This document shows, one piece after another, positions 1 through 12,038 of a stretch of 64,000 nt of DNA. Source of the stretch: Teratosphaeria epicoccoides (Eukaryota > Ascomycota > Dothideomycetes > Mycosphaerellales > Teratosphaeriaceae); contig JADDMT010000033.1 of assembly GCA_021401465.1 (NCBI GenBank), forward strand, positions 124,001-188,000, written 5' to 3'. The position numbers and the translations under genes were made by a program. Numbering within the stretch: position 1 is the first letter of the stretch; every line of letters begins with the position of its first letter. Below the pieces are notes generated by a model. It searched no databases and was not told the DNA's origin. It saw only the letters and a program-made list of their open reading frames with translations.

Positions 1-744
1 AAACTACAAGGCCCTATATGTTCTACTTAGTGTCTAGGCAAAACGTCCTGCTAACCTAGCTAGCCTCTCCCTTGCCTATATGTCCTACGCCTCCTAGACA
101 TGCTCTTAGGACGCTAACAGGTATGACCTAAATCCTAGTCATTTTTGCATGGCTAACATGGCGATAGCGCTACTACCTATAGTAACCTGTTAAAGGTCCT
201 TAAGGCCTAGAAGGCCTTAGGGCCTTTATAGTAGGCAGACTTGCTATCTAGGTATTTCCTACTAGTCCCCCTTATGATTGCTCTGCTAACTCTTATGTAG
301 TGTCATGGCTTAGGAGGTCACAGGTACTGTCGCTACTACTGTCGCCTAGTAGGGCCTCCTGTAAGTTTATCCTATACTCCGTAGGTTTCTGCCTGCTAAC
401 TCTTTAAAAGATCTAGGGGCATTCTACTAGCGCTCGCCCTAGGTAGGCGGCGGGAGAACGTTGCTAGCGAGGAGGAGACCTCTCGTCAGGCTAAGCCTAG
501 CGCCGCTACTTAGGGTCCTAGCCGAAAGGCCAGGGAGGCCGACAGTAGCACAGGTGATTAGTCTAGGGGGTCTAGCGAGGACCCCTTAGACAGCAAGGGG
601 GCTAGCCCTGCTAGCGGGGTTCCTAGTGACAATCCTGCGTGATTGTTACTAGGGTCCCTGTTCTTGGCGCAGGTTCCTACTACTAGGGTTTTTTTTCCTT
701 TTGTTGTATATATAGTTAACTAATGTCAATTTTTTCCCCTTAAC
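1..744. other. Non-coding 3' flank of Gypsy-1 (LTR side)
   Basis: This stretch lies downstream of the last recognisable codons of the minus-strand Gypsy-1 pol. I see no protein family in it on either strand. It has a run of eight T at about 689-696 and is very rich in CTAG (17 by hand count in the first 600 bases, against one CCAG and no CTGG). It is probably the 3' untranslated region plus part of the 3' LTR, but the second LTR is not visible, so the LTR limits cannot be set. Confidence 0.4.
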
Positions 745-3700
745 TATGTCCTTCTTAAAACGCCTGTACTCCTTGTTTAAAACGCTAGGCTCCTCTTTCT
801 AAGATCTGCGTTTTCCTTCCTTCTTCCCCTTGTCCTACCTCTCCCTAGGTCCGTCTGCGCTTTCCGCGCTTCCCTAAGTCTGTTTAAAGCAGTCTATTGC
901 CTTAGTATCTATCGGGTTTTCTAAGGGCTCCTACGTAGGGTCGTAATACCCTGACTATTTTACTAGGACCTTACGCCCTTTTCCTCTCCTCCTGTTCCTC
1001 GCGCAAAGTATCTCCTCTGCTAACTATTCCTCGTGCGAGTTAAACAGTATAGGGTCTAGCTGTTTGTCGTCGTTCTCCTGCCTAGGCATAGGGTCCTTGC
1101 CTGCTAGTCTTAGCAGGTTAGTGTAGAACACTAGGTGTATATTACTTAGGAGCCTAGTCAGACAGATAGAGACTAGTAATATTACCTTAGCTACTATGTA
1201 CTTCGCGTGCTTTGCGTCTAAGCTTTTCTCTAGTCTCTCTATAGTGTAGTTTCGTAGATCTAGCTAGACTTTGTTACTAACTTTGTAAGTTAAGGCAGGG
1301 TTCTAACATTTATTAGCAGACTTCTCTTGTTCCTACATAGAAGCCGCCATAGTAGCCTAGCAGATTCCCGTTAGGCTCTAGATCTTTTCTACGAATGCCT
1401 TTGCCCTCTTAGCAGCCTTTAACAGGCTAGGCTCTTTAGCGTCCTTAGCTAAAGGCATAGGGCCCTATGCTTTATAGCTCTAGGTAGCGAAGAAGGTACT
1501 TATGCTAATCCCTAAGTAGTACCTCCTGTTTAGCGCTAGTTGTGCTACAGGGAGCTACTGTTTCTAGTCGGATTGCTTATAATTCATGAAGTTCCGAAGG
1601 TACGCCTACACCTCTTAGTTAAGGCGTTTAGGGCCTCTGTCTGTTTATAGGTAGTACGTAGAGCTTAACTGCTAGGATACCCCTATTCTTTCACAGAAGG
1701 TCCTCTAAAAGGTGCTAGTCTAGTTAGTACCCTAGTCGCTTGTAATAGCTACTAGCATTCTATGGTACTAGGCCTAGTAGTCTATAAACTTCTCTGCGTA
1801 CTCCTCTACTTTCATGCTAGGCATTACCTATAACACTACGGACTTACATAAGCGGTCTTTAATAACCTACAGGTACTAACATCCCTTAGACTTAGGTAGG
1901 TCTGTCATGAAATCCATCGAGATTTCCTAGAAGAGTCTGTTAGGAACTAGTAATAGCTTTAGTAGTCTATGCTTATGCTCTCTCTATACCTTGTTACGAC
2001 TATAGTAGTCGCAGTTTCTCAGGAATCGCTAGACATGCTTAGACAGTAAGGGCTAGTAGAAGTCGCGCCCTAGGATCATTGTCATAGCATCCTGTCCTAG
2101 GTGCCTATATACTAGGGCGTTATGCACAGACTAGATTTGCCTTATCCTAAGTGTGTTATTACTTTCATCTCTAGGGTCCGGGATGTCTTGCCTAGACTGA
2201 CTAGTTGCTACTCTAGGGACCTAGAGCTTGTCGCGGTACTACAGGAAGCCCCTCTTGTCGATCTTTTAGTCCCTAGCTTGTAATTTCAGCGTCACCCTAG
2301 CTAGTAGCGTCTAGGAGCTACTCTTTACTACTCTGACTACTGTCGAGTATAGCTCGTCCTTCTCTACTGTAGCTGCCTACAACTTATTAAGGGTGCGGTC
2401 CTAGAAAGGCCTAGTAGAGTCTATGTTAGAAGGCGCGGAGTTAACGAGTGCCGATTCGTCCTTAACTAAGGCGGTAGATATTATGCAGGTTAAGGTAATT
2501 AGTATGCTGTTACTACTCTTGTCTGTAGTCTCCTGCTAATTTTTCACGACCTCTAGATCTAAGAACCTCTTAAGCCGCGATGCCTTATCTTCTGCTCCTA
2601 GCGTGTCCTGTTCTTGTCTTAACAGCGCGTCCGGGACTACTACCTTAGCGCCTAGGCGATATACTAGGGAGAACTAGAATTACGCGAGAGTCTCGTACTA
2701 CCGTATCTGTCGCTTAGACAGCTGCTGCTTAACCATGAAGTACTCTAGGTTTTTATAGTCTATGAGGATCATAAAGGGGCTACATGATATTAGCTCGGGG
2801 CCCTAGAACTTAAGGCTAGATACTACGGCTAACATTTACTTGTTATAGATGTTATAGTTAATCTCCGCTCTGTTAAGCTTCTATGAAAAGAAGCCTACTA
2901 GTCTACAGACTCTGTTGCTTTCTTGTAGGAGAGCCGCCTCTAACGCAAACCTACTATAGTTAGTCTCTAAAAAGGTCGGCAGCTCTAGGTTCTATTAAGA
3001 AAGGACTAGCGCTAAGCAGAACTTCGCTTTTAGTGTTTTGAACGCAGACTCCTCGCTTTCTCCCTAGGAGAACAGCTAGCCCTTTCCTGTAAGCGTAGTT
3101 AACAGCCTAGCTGTCTTCGAGTAGTTTAGGTAGAACATCCTGTAGTAGTTAGCGAAGCTAAGGAATCTACAGACCTCCTTCTATGTCCTTAGCCGCTCCT
3201 AGTTACGCATGGCCTCTACCTTTTCTAGGTTAGTCCCTATGCCTTTTCTGTTAGCATAGATTATAAACCCTAGGTATTTGATCTCTTTCTTAGCAAAATC
3301 GCTTTTTCTAGGGTCAAGGTATAGGCTACTATCCTAGAGCTTCTAGAGTACTTGCGTTACCTTAGTAAAATAGTCTTCTCGCAAACTACTGCTATATATG
3401 ATGATGTCGTCTATGTACGTAGAGGCGTAGTCGTCTAATTCCTCGCGTAATAGTATGTTAATATATCGCTAGAACATTACTAGAGCCCTAGATAAACTAA
3501 ACGGACACACTAACTATTCGAATAAGCCGAACCTTATGCGGAAGGCCGTTTTGTACTTATAGCCTTTTAATATACAGATTTAGTAGAAGGCTAATACTAC
3601 GTCTACCTTAGTAAGCTACTAGGCGCCCGTGAGGTTCCTTAAGGTCTCTAGAGTTAACAGGAGAGAGTACCTATCTTGCTTTGTGATTACGTTAAGAGCG

Positions 3701-4570
3701 TAGTAGTCGTAGCTACAGAACCTAAGACCCCCCCCTAGCTTCTAGACAGAAAGCATAGGAGCTGCGGCCTCCGAGTTAGTAGGCCAGATGAATCCCTTCC
3801 CTAACAGTTTGTCTAAGGACTTCCTTAGCACAAGTAGTTCCTTTTTCGACATGCTATATAGGGGTCCCTATAGTAGAGCTAGTTAGGATCTGTCTAGTCC
3901 TTTACGGAATTCGACATAGTAGTTAATACTAGGGCGGTATAGCGCTAATTTCTCCGCTTCCCTGCGGTAAAACAGCGGAGCCATGTGTTAGAGCTCTAGA
4001 GGGAGCGCCTTTCTTAACTTGTCGAGCGTCAGGTATTCTTTCGTTTTTAAGGCCTCTTTAACATCCGCCGTTATAGACGCGCATACCTAGGTAAAGTCCC
4101 TACGGTCCTTATATTCTTAGTAGTTCCGCCCCTTGTCTATCTACTGTCCCGCTCTCCTATGCTAGTACTAGCGCTTTTCTAGCGCGGTCTGCACTTTATT
4201 ATGAGCCTTCTAGGGGTTCCCTAGGATTAGGGGGAAGGCGAGGTCCTTTACTACATATGCGTACACTAGTTGCTAGAACCTCTCGATTTCTATCTAGAAG
4301 GTAACTACTCCTTCTACCGCAGAGTCCCGCATTGACGCTATTACGCCCCTCGCTATTTGTAACTCTTTGCTTATTAAGCTTAAGCTAAGGCCTTTCGCTA
4401 GGTCTCTGTTAATTGTAGCGTAGTACTAGTACCCTTCATTGATAAGAGCTAACATCCCGGTATTATTTGTAAGGACTACGTTAGTATAAATCAGGTTCCT
4501 GTCCATAGATCCCTTAACTCTCTCCTACCCTTCTACTAATGCTTCTGTTACTCCCGCTTCCTAACTCTAA
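745..4570 (-). pseudogene. Ty3/gypsy chromovirus pol (Gypsy-1), RIP-degraded
   Basis: Polyprotein relic read on the minus strand through many TAG and a few TAA codons. In order it shows an aspartic protease (about 4480-4250; the catalytic triplet reads LIN, so Asp has become Asn), a reverse transcriptase (about 3960-3000) with FIWPTNSEAAAPM and the catalytic box TYIDDIIIYS at 3420-3391, an RNase H (about 3000-2680) with DYKNLEYFMV and a tail reading VVPDALLRQEQ, an integrase (about 2350-1100) with SMDFMTDLPKSKGC at about 1920-1880, and a C-terminal chromodomain (about 1060-880) with GYYDP and EPLEN. A C-terminal chromodomain defines chromoviruses, whose integrases are thought to target heterochromatin. 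It follows the gag at 4571-5807 on the same strand. Not functional: dozens of in-frame stops. Confidence 0.93.
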
Positions 4571-5807
4571 GCAGGAGTTAATCTTTTCCCGAGTATTTCT
4601 TCCTAGGTTCCTCTTTAATCCCTTTGTCTTCTAGTAATAGCAATACTCGAGTAGCGTTAATCCGGGCTAGGGGTGTAGCTAGGGCGTAGGGACACCCCTT
4701 AACCTAGTGTCTAGACGCTCTGTAGTAGTAACACAGGTTGTTCTCCTAGCGTCTCTCTCTTTTAGTAGCGTCTACCTATTTAGCACGTTTTTTCCCCTTG
4801 CTGTTCTGTCGGGGTCCTTTGCTATTAGGCTAGTCTCCTGTAGTATAAGTTAGTACTATGACTATGTCTCTATCCGCGTCTACCTAGGACCTGACCCTAG
4901 GGTTAGGCACCTGCACGGCACCTGTAGGAATACCCTTAGAGTCCTTGTTCTCTCTTAACTACCTCCTATAGGCTACCTTGAACTAGTTAGTAGCCTTGGA
5001 GTTTGTCATGACTCTTTTAACCTCCTCTGCAAACGCGAAGAAGTCCCCCTAATCTCTTACGTTTGCTATGTACATCCTCGCAAGGTTTAAAAACAAATTC
5101 TTGAGGTATCTAATCTTTACGTCATCTGTCTACTAGTCTCCCCCTACTAACGGCAGGAGTTCGTCAAATTCTAGCTAGTGCTTGCGCCATGGCTAGCCTG
5201 CTACGTATTAGAGGTTCGTAAGCTATTCTAGAGCCTTCGCTATCTCGTTACTATCCGCGAACATGGCTTTAAGTTACGCAAAGAAAACTTCAGGGTCCTT
5301 GTCTCTATCCAGGCCTCCTTTCTCCTAGAAGTAGCGCATCTAAGCGCGCTAGCAAGCAGGGAGGGTGTCGTAGATAGTATTCTAGTAATAGTCTACGCCT
5401 ATTAGCGGTTTTATCCTAGAGCATACCCTAAGCGAACTCCTAATATAGAGCAGGTAGTCCCTAAACGATTCGGCTGTTCTGTCTCATGTTAGTAGCCTCT
5501 ACTCTTAGGGTCCTGTCGATTCTATGCTAGAGTTTGCGCGCGTTACTATGGCTAGCGCGTCTGCGAGAGCTTTTAGCAGCTCCTCTGACAGGGCGCCTAG
5601 GCTCTATGACTAACAGGACCCCGATTTATTTAGGGCGGCTTGCGTAGTAGTTAGCTTGGCCATAATCTGCTGTTATTAGGTATGCATTTCTTCGACGACC
5701 TGACGCATTTCTGCTAGCGCTTCTTCGTTCGTAGACCCTTTAGACACTAGGGTTAATTAGCTAGGAGACGGCCTTTCTATAGTAAAATTAATCGTACTTA
5801 ATGTCAT
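4571..5807 (-). pseudogene. Ty3/gypsy gag (Gypsy-1), RIP-degraded
   Basis: Capsid-type gag relic upstream of the Gypsy-1 pol. I place the start at the ATG complementary to 5805-5807, because the frame reads MTLSTINFTIERPSPS from there and stays coding-like. A nucleic-acid-binding zinc knuckle lies at about 4735-4680 and reads LCYYYRASRH followed by a stop and VK. Family members have C-x2-C-x4-H-x4-C, so the second Cys has become Tyr and the Trp has become TAG, as RIP would do. Gag packages the element RNA into virus-like particles. The gene is dead because of many stops. Confidence rests on the knuckle and on position directly before pol. Confidence 0.82.
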
Positions 5808-6039
5808 AGGTAAACAGCATGTATACAGGAGTTTATGTAGTATTTAACAAGTACGATAGGGAGAGAGAGACTATCTGCTAGCTGTCTAGTCCTTTATAGC
5901 CGGCCTTGTTAGGGGTCGCGTATAGGCCTCAGCCTATACTAAGGACTTAGGGCCTCGCCCTTCACAAATATAGTCTGTCTATAACTCCGCGGTATATAGC
6001 TATCTAGGCTAGGACACTACCTTGGTAATACTAGCACGT
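5808..6039. other. Junction between two oppositely oriented gypsy relics
   Basis: Upstream leader of Gypsy-1 (minus) meets the broken start of Gypsy-2 (plus). No coding signal is visible until integrase residues begin at about 6060. It may hold the 5' LTR and primer-binding site of Gypsy-1, but with no second LTR to compare I cannot mark them. Confidence 0.35.
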
Positions 6040-7310
6040 AACTTCTACTAGCCGCTACAATTAAGGCATGTACGGCAGTTCCTGCGTAACTGCGACTACT
6101 ATAGAAGGAACAAGGTATAGTAGGAGTATAAGCATAGTCTCCTAAAGCCTTTGCTAGTCCCTAACAGGTTCTTCTAGGAAATCTTAATAGACTTTATGAC
6201 TAATCTCCCTGAGTTAGAAGGTTGCCGTTACCTTTAGGTAATAAGGGATCGACTAAGTAAGTAGATAGCGCTAGAAGTAATGCCTAGCATATAAGCAGAG
6301 GCGTATGCTAAAAAGTTTATAGACTACTAGGCAAAACACTATAGGATGCTAGCGTATATCTATAGCGACAGGGGAACTAAATAGACTAGTACCTTCTAGA
6401 GGACCTTCTGTAACCTAATAGGAGTATAGTAGCGGTTAAGCTCTATATACTACCTGTAAACAGACAGAGGCCTAGAGAGGCTAAACTAGGAGGTATAGGC
6501 CTACCTTAGGAACTTCATTAACTGCGAATAGTCCGATTAGAAGAAGTAGCTCCCTACCGCGTAACTAGCGCTAAACAGACAAAACTAGACAGGGTTTAGA
6601 ATAAGCTTGTTCTTTGTAACATATAGCTACAAAGCTCTGTTACCTGTACTATTAGAGGAAGGAGACTAACTAAAGAGCATCCTTTCTGCAGCTAAGAGGG
6701 CAAAAGACTTCGTGAACAAGGTAAAGGAGATTACTAACCTGTGCTAAGCTAACATAGTAGCGGCTGTTTAGACTTAGAAGGAACACACTAACAGGAGACA
6801 GACCCTAGCGCCTCTATATTAGGTTAGTAACAAGGTGTAGCTAGACTTAAGGAACTACAAAACTAACTAGCTAAAGAAGAGCCTTAACGCAAGGCACGCA
6901 AAATATACGGTTTCTAAGGTTCTGTCGCTAATGTCCGTTTAATTATCAGGTATCCCTAGTAATATCTACCTAGTTTTCTATACGGATTTGCTAAGGCTAG
7001 CTAGATAAGACCTGCTCCTAGGCTAGGTGTCTAACGACAGTTAGCCGGACCCCGTGCTATTCGAGTTACATGAAGAATAGGAGGTTAAAGAGGTACTATG
7101 TATAAGGAATAAGGGGAGGGGTAAGAGAAGGGAGGTCCTAGTCAAATAGGCCAGATACTATGAACCTATGTAGGAGCCTATTAAAAACCTTGAGGACACT
7201 GTTACTATAGACAAATTTAAGGAGGAGTATAGGGACGCAAAGTAGAACGATAGGCTAAGGGACAGGTAGGAGAAGAAGAAGAAAGTACAGGGTATAGGCT
7301 CTACATGAAA
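6040..7310 (+). pseudogene. Ty3/gypsy integrase with chromodomain (Gypsy-2), 5'-truncated
   Basis: Plus-strand relic holding only the 3' half of a gypsy pol. The integrase core reads EILIDFMTNLPELEGCRYL at about 6180-6235 (first catalytic Asp) and YSDRGTK at about 6360-6380 (second Asp). Then come the typical YLRNFINCE block at about 6500 and LPTA at about 6555, the C-terminal DLRNYKTN...DARHAKYTV block, and a chromodomain at about 7060-7240 with GRGKRREVLVK, EPMxEP and NLEDT. It is clearly related to Gypsy-1: both read DFMTxLPxxxGCxYL. RT and protease are missing upstream, so the copy was cut before or during insertion of its neighbours. Many TAG stops make it inactive. Confidence 0.9.
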
Positions 7311-7599
7311 AAGCACGGAATACGGGCGTTTAGGGGGTATTATTCATTTGTTTCCCGTAAATTTATTTTCTTGTCACTATGTAGCGGAGTCCTGCTAAAA
7401 GTAGCTAGACCCTACTAAACACTACAAATGTACTATAAGACCGCCCCCCCCCCCCCTCCCTACCCTAGAAAACACATAGATGCTAAGACCTATCTACTAG
7501 ACCCCGCTTAGCTATAGCCGCGGCTACCTAGGTATAGGGCAACTAGGACACCGCTAGGACTATTAATTAGCTAGCAGACAAAATTAAACAGGGTCTAGG
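7311..7599. other. Spacer with a C13 homopolymer
   Basis: No coding signal. An uninterrupted run of 13 C at 7444-7456 stands out in otherwise C>T-mutated DNA. CpC is a poor RIP substrate, which could explain its survival. Probably the 3' untranslated or LTR part of Gypsy-2. Confidence 0.4.
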
Positions 7600-7905
7600 T
7601 AAATACTTACGTCTACTTGTTAAGCCTAACTACGTTAACAACAGACTAAGTAACCTTAAGGGCTATAGGGCTATTTAACAGTTAGCAGACAAAAAAGGTC
7701 AGAGTCTGCTAGGTCTTACGCAGATAGCAGGCTAGAGGCCTATAATAGAGGCCTAGAACGCTTAAATTAAGAAGTATAGGCCTATTTACGGAACTTTATT
7801 AACTAAGAGCAGTCTAATTAGAAACGCTAGCTCCCTATAGCATAGCTCGTGCATAATAGCTAATACTACTTAGTGTTAAATTAGGCAGTTACATGCTAGT
7901 AGGAG
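7600..7905 (+). pseudogene. Gypsy integrase fragment
   Basis: A second, shorter integrase scrap on the plus strand. It reads GLERLN at about 7740, then AYLRNFIN, EQSN and LPIA at about 7780-7845. This is the same segment as in Gypsy-2 (AYLRNFINCE...LPTA), but clearly diverged, so it is a separate insertion or an old duplicate. No catalytic Asp motifs and no chromodomain are visible around it. Confidence 0.7.
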
Positions 7906-8230
7906 AAAGGATACGCCTAGGCTATAAGGAGCCTCAGGTAGCACCTAAGTCATGCGTGGCCTTAGGCAGCAACTAAGACTAGTTAGGTAACCTTACAATC
8001 TTGGCGGAGGTAAAGATTCTTCTTACCTCTAACTAGGACAAGATGTAATACTTAACACACATATGTATAATACTAGTACCTAGTTAGCACCTCTTTAGTT
8101 GCTACTCCTAAGCGCGATTTAACCGTTTATATTAACAAGTTATATTATAAGCCTAGGTTCTGCCTGTAGCTAGAAGAGCTAAGCTAGACTAGAAGAGTGT
8201 ACTTAATCTACTAACTAATTAAGGGCAGAC
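7906..8230. other. Unassigned spacer before copia gag
   Basis: I see no protein family here. By position it may contain the 5' LTR and leader of the copia element that follows, but no paired LTR is present in the window. Confidence 0.3.
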
Positions 8231-9625
8231 TAGAGGCTACTACTACACTGTATTAGGAGACTAGAGCATAGCTTTAAAGATACAGATAAGTTATGAAAGT
8301 GCCTAGTAGCTATTAGCTAAGAATAGAGTTAGTAGTAACCTCTAAAGAAACTGCATACCTATATTATCTACAAAATTACACTTTCTAACGACTTACTAGC
8401 TACTCTAAAAATAGAGCCCTAAACTGAATTAAAGAGATAACTAGTCGATATACTGACTCGGCTGAACTACTACTACTAGTTTCCTGCCTTGAGGAGGTTC
8501 CTGATTACAAAGGATGTTATATAGATTATTAACCTAAACCTCCTACTAACTAAGGATTCTAAGGTAGGCTCATAGGTAGTTATTAGTAATCCTCTGGATC
8601 TATACCCATACCTAGCTAAGGGGAAAGAGAAGGCTATTAAGACGACTAGAGAAACAGGTAGGGGAAAGGTAGCTAAATTAGCAACTAGGCGCTATTAGAG
8701 GACTAGTTAGGTTCTACTAGACAAAACTTACCTAGAATATATTAAGGTAGACGCTAGTGTCTAGTACTACATTAATCGATGTATCTCTAAAGATGATAGG
8801 AGATACATACTACCCTATACCTTAGTAGTAAAAGCCTAGGAATAACTACACTCTAAATACACAAAGAAACTTTAGTATAATGCGAGAGATTCTTAGGAGA
8901 GATACTACACCTTCTTAATAGATGACAGCATGTTAGTCTAAGAGAGGTAGACTAAGTTACGACTAATGGCTAACAAGATTCTTAATGTTAAACCTAATCT
9001 GGCTAAGATGTACACTAATAAGGAAGCAATCTAACGACTACTCTTAGCTTTGCCTAAGAGTCTTAACCCTACCCGACTAGTGATTAACTTGACCTACAAG
9101 ACTGATCCTAATGAAATCATAGGGATCTTACTAGAAGAAGAAGCGCGTCATAATAGCACAGAATTAGTACTTACTACCTAACAAGGTCAGGGTAGAAAAT
9201 GCCTTCTCTGTAATAAGTTAGGGCACTTTATTAGGGATTACCTGTTACTAGACGCAGCTAGGAGAGTAGTTAACAACAGACTAACTAGGAAGCCGAGGAG
9301 AACTAGTCTGCCTTAGCGTTACACAAGCCCTAAGGAGAAGGTTTGCAGGCTAGAAAGAAAACTAAAGGAGCTTAAGCTTACTAGTAGAAAGCATTAGTCA
9401 AGCGGAAAATCAGACAGAAAACTGAAAAAGTCGAAGCTAACTACAGGAAAGAAGAATCCTAGTCGTAAAGGAAAGGCCTACTTAGCTTACACTAAAGGCT
9501 CCTTATTATGCTTAAGTGACGACAACACTACTAAGTCTACTTCTTCTTAGTTAGACAACAGGGACAAAGAATACAATGAAGTGGCGGAATTAGCAGCTAA
9601 GGCTAGAAAAAATTTGTCTTAAGGT
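8231..9625 (+). pseudogene. Ty1/copia-type gag, RIP-degraded; pol missing
   Basis: Plus-strand relic, read through TAG/TAA codons, with the order of a copia Gag. A helical middle part ends in LLALPKSLNPTRLVINLTY and TDPNEIIGILLEEEARH (about 9045-9150; compare the LxSLPxSF and TxxEIIxxLLxEE pattern of copia Gag, UBN2 family). A zinc knuckle follows at about 9195-9240: C-LL-C-NKLG-H-FIRD-Y, where the final Cys has become Tyr. A lysine-rich tail follows to about 9625. No protease, integrase or RT follows; instead the DNA changes to the Gypsy-3 leader, so the copia copy is gag only, or was cut by Gypsy-3. Dead. Confidence 0.85.
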
Positions 9626-10060
9626 ATAGTCCTCCTTAACTTAGTATTATGGTTTAGTCTAAGCCGCATGTGCCTAGACTAAGGCTACTAATCGTAGGCA
9701 AGGCCGAGAGCTACAAGCGATTAGTGTAGACAAACTAAGCATAACTAAGCGTAACTAAGTAACATGCGATCAGCTTGATTAGTAGCGATTAATTCTCCTA
9801 TGTATTTAGGAACATCGAGATGCCCTTATAGCTTTAAGGCGTTTAACTCATGTTATCTACTCACTAATTAGAATTACCTTTATACTAGTCATACTGTCTT
9901 AGCTCCCGCTTGTGTTAGCTCTCTCTAAAGAAGCCTTAGCTTACATGTGATTAAAGTCACCTAACTACTGTCTCGAGTAACTATAACACTTTAAACGCCC
10001 TCAGGATAAGTGCCTTATCACAAGTTAGAAGGGGAACTCCTGCCCCTAGCGAGACAGGCA
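9626..10060. other. 5' leader / probable LTR of Gypsy-3
   Basis: Non-coding stretch between the copia gag and the Gypsy-3 gag. By position it should hold the Gypsy-3 5' LTR and primer-binding site. The 3' LTR is absent because Gypsy-3 is truncated, so the limits cannot be confirmed by comparison. Confidence 0.4.
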
Positions 10061-12030
10061 GTACTTGATGTACTACCTCTAGTGTTAGTAGTGCTAGAAA
10101 CGATTCTCTCAAGATTAGGAAGCTAGACTTCTATTATAGCGACTAAGACAAGTTTAACACCTAGGTTAACTAGATAGACATGTACTTCATGTTTAACTAG
10201 GTTCAAGACAACTTGAAACTAGTCTTCGTAACGACATTCATGCAAGGTAGGGCTTAGCACTAGGTTAGACTATTTCTTAGGACCTACCTAGATAGTAATA
10301 GAACTAACAACTCGAATAGAATCTTCGCAAGCTACGAATACCTTAAGCATGTAATGAGGAAAGTCTTTAGATCTTCTAACGAGGTTGCTACTACAGTTAG
10401 AGTCATCTAACACTTGACTTAGAAGGGGTCATGTGCCGACTATGCTGCCAAATTCTAGGAATACGCGCAGCTTACAGATTAGGATGACGAAGCTTTTATA
10501 ACAATGTATCGACGAGGTCTTAAGGACAACGTCAAGGACGAGCTTATGCGTAATAGCAGGAAAGTAGATAATATAGGAGCATTAGTTAAGGTTATAATCG
10601 ATCTTGATAACAGGCTCTACGAACGAGCTTTAGAATAACAATATCATTCTAAGACTTCTAGAAAGGCAGGTTATGCTACTAGATACGACAATCGACGAAA
10701 CTATAGTACCTATGATAAGTTAAAGGGGAACAACTATAGCACGCAACTAATACAGCTAGACGCTACCTAGAAGGGTCGAGCATTTAAAGGAAGAAAGGGC
10801 AAGAGTTTGCCTAAGAAAGCAGGAAGATTAACTTGCTATGCATGTAGCAAGGAAGGCTACATAGCACGGGACTATTACGGCAAAAACATAGTACGACGTA
10901 AACAGTTTAACATGATGCAACAAAAGGACCTAGGCAGAGAACGCTATAAAAGGATTAGTAAGCTAAGCTCTATTAAGAAAGTGCTAAGGACCTACGTAGA
11001 GGTAGTTGCTAGAAGAACTCCCTGCACGAATAATAGATCATAGTGTAGAGCCCTTAGTTAGGAGCTCTGCAAGGATCCATAGTACGATATCCATAAAGAA
11101 GATAAGGAACTCCGCGACTACAAGAACGAAATTAAATTAGAATTTGCTAAGTTAGGGATATTACCTAAGGAACGCTTGCTAATTCTACTAGAACTACATG
11201 GCACATGTAGAGCTCTAACAAAACGCGAGTTCTGTATAATAGCAAGAAGGACTAGGCACGTATGACTAAGCCTTACATAAGAAGAAGCAAGCCTTGAAGA
11301 AATTAATGAATCTTGCTTTAATAATAACGACAAAGAAAACCGAGATCCGAATACTTCATTCTCTCCTAGGGAGGAGTCAGGAGCCATCCTAGAAGTACCG
11401 GAGTCCCCTTAGCAAGAGGAGGATTAGCAAGAGGATTTAGAGGAGAGTCTAAACACTAAGGAAGAAATAACAGATAAAGAAAGTAAAGACAAATTCGGGA
11501 TTAATGATAATATAATCCTTATATTCACGATAGATACACTAGCAGCCGCACGAACTATTGCCCTGTATCTAGTACGCAAGTACAAGGAAATGTTTCTAAA
11601 GATTAATAGATGACAAAAAGTCGATCCTATCTAATTCGACTATTTTTAGATAAGTCTACAAGCAAAGTTCTAGAACTACCCTTAAATATTAATAGACTAT
11701 GCGTACTATAACTTCATTACGAAACGAGTACTAATAGGAAGTACAATCACACCCTACGGATACGTCCTACCTAATAACAAGACAATTGTTATTCAAGAAA
11801 TGCGTTAAGTAGTTTAGCAATTAAACTAGTAATATCGAAAAGATATAATAGCGCAAGGACAAAACGCATGTAACGATGCCCTTAAAGAGAAATTATACGC
11901 CGAAGAAGCATAGATAGTAGGACTACAAATCCATGACTAGCTAGAGTAACGTCAGGCTAATAACTAGTTAGGAAATAGATTAACTCTCTAGATCAGAGCG
12001 TTCTAAGAGAGTTCCTTAATACAGAAAGCG
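10061..12030 (+). pseudogene. Ty3/gypsy gag (Gypsy-3)
   Basis: Gag relic with the retrotransposon-gag pattern: FYYSD, DKFNT, VTTFMQGRA, ADYAAKF, then FITMYRRGLKDNVKDELM at about 10490-10555. A zinc knuckle at 10834-10878 reads C-YA-C-SKEG-Y-IARD-Y, so the His and the last Cys are now Tyr. The piece 10807-11040 is still an open frame of 78 codons. Downstream (11100-12030) the frame stays coding-like with a stretch KEMFLKINR, then YAYYNFITKRVLIG and a helical stretch. This resembles the variable region between knuckle and protease in fungal gypsy polyproteins. Many TAG stops. Confidence 0.88.
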
Positions 12031-12038
12031 CTCAAGTA

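Noticed and set aside
11118..11387. 89-codon minus-strand open frame
   Set aside because: Lies opposite the coding-like plus-strand Gypsy-3 gag and shows no family.
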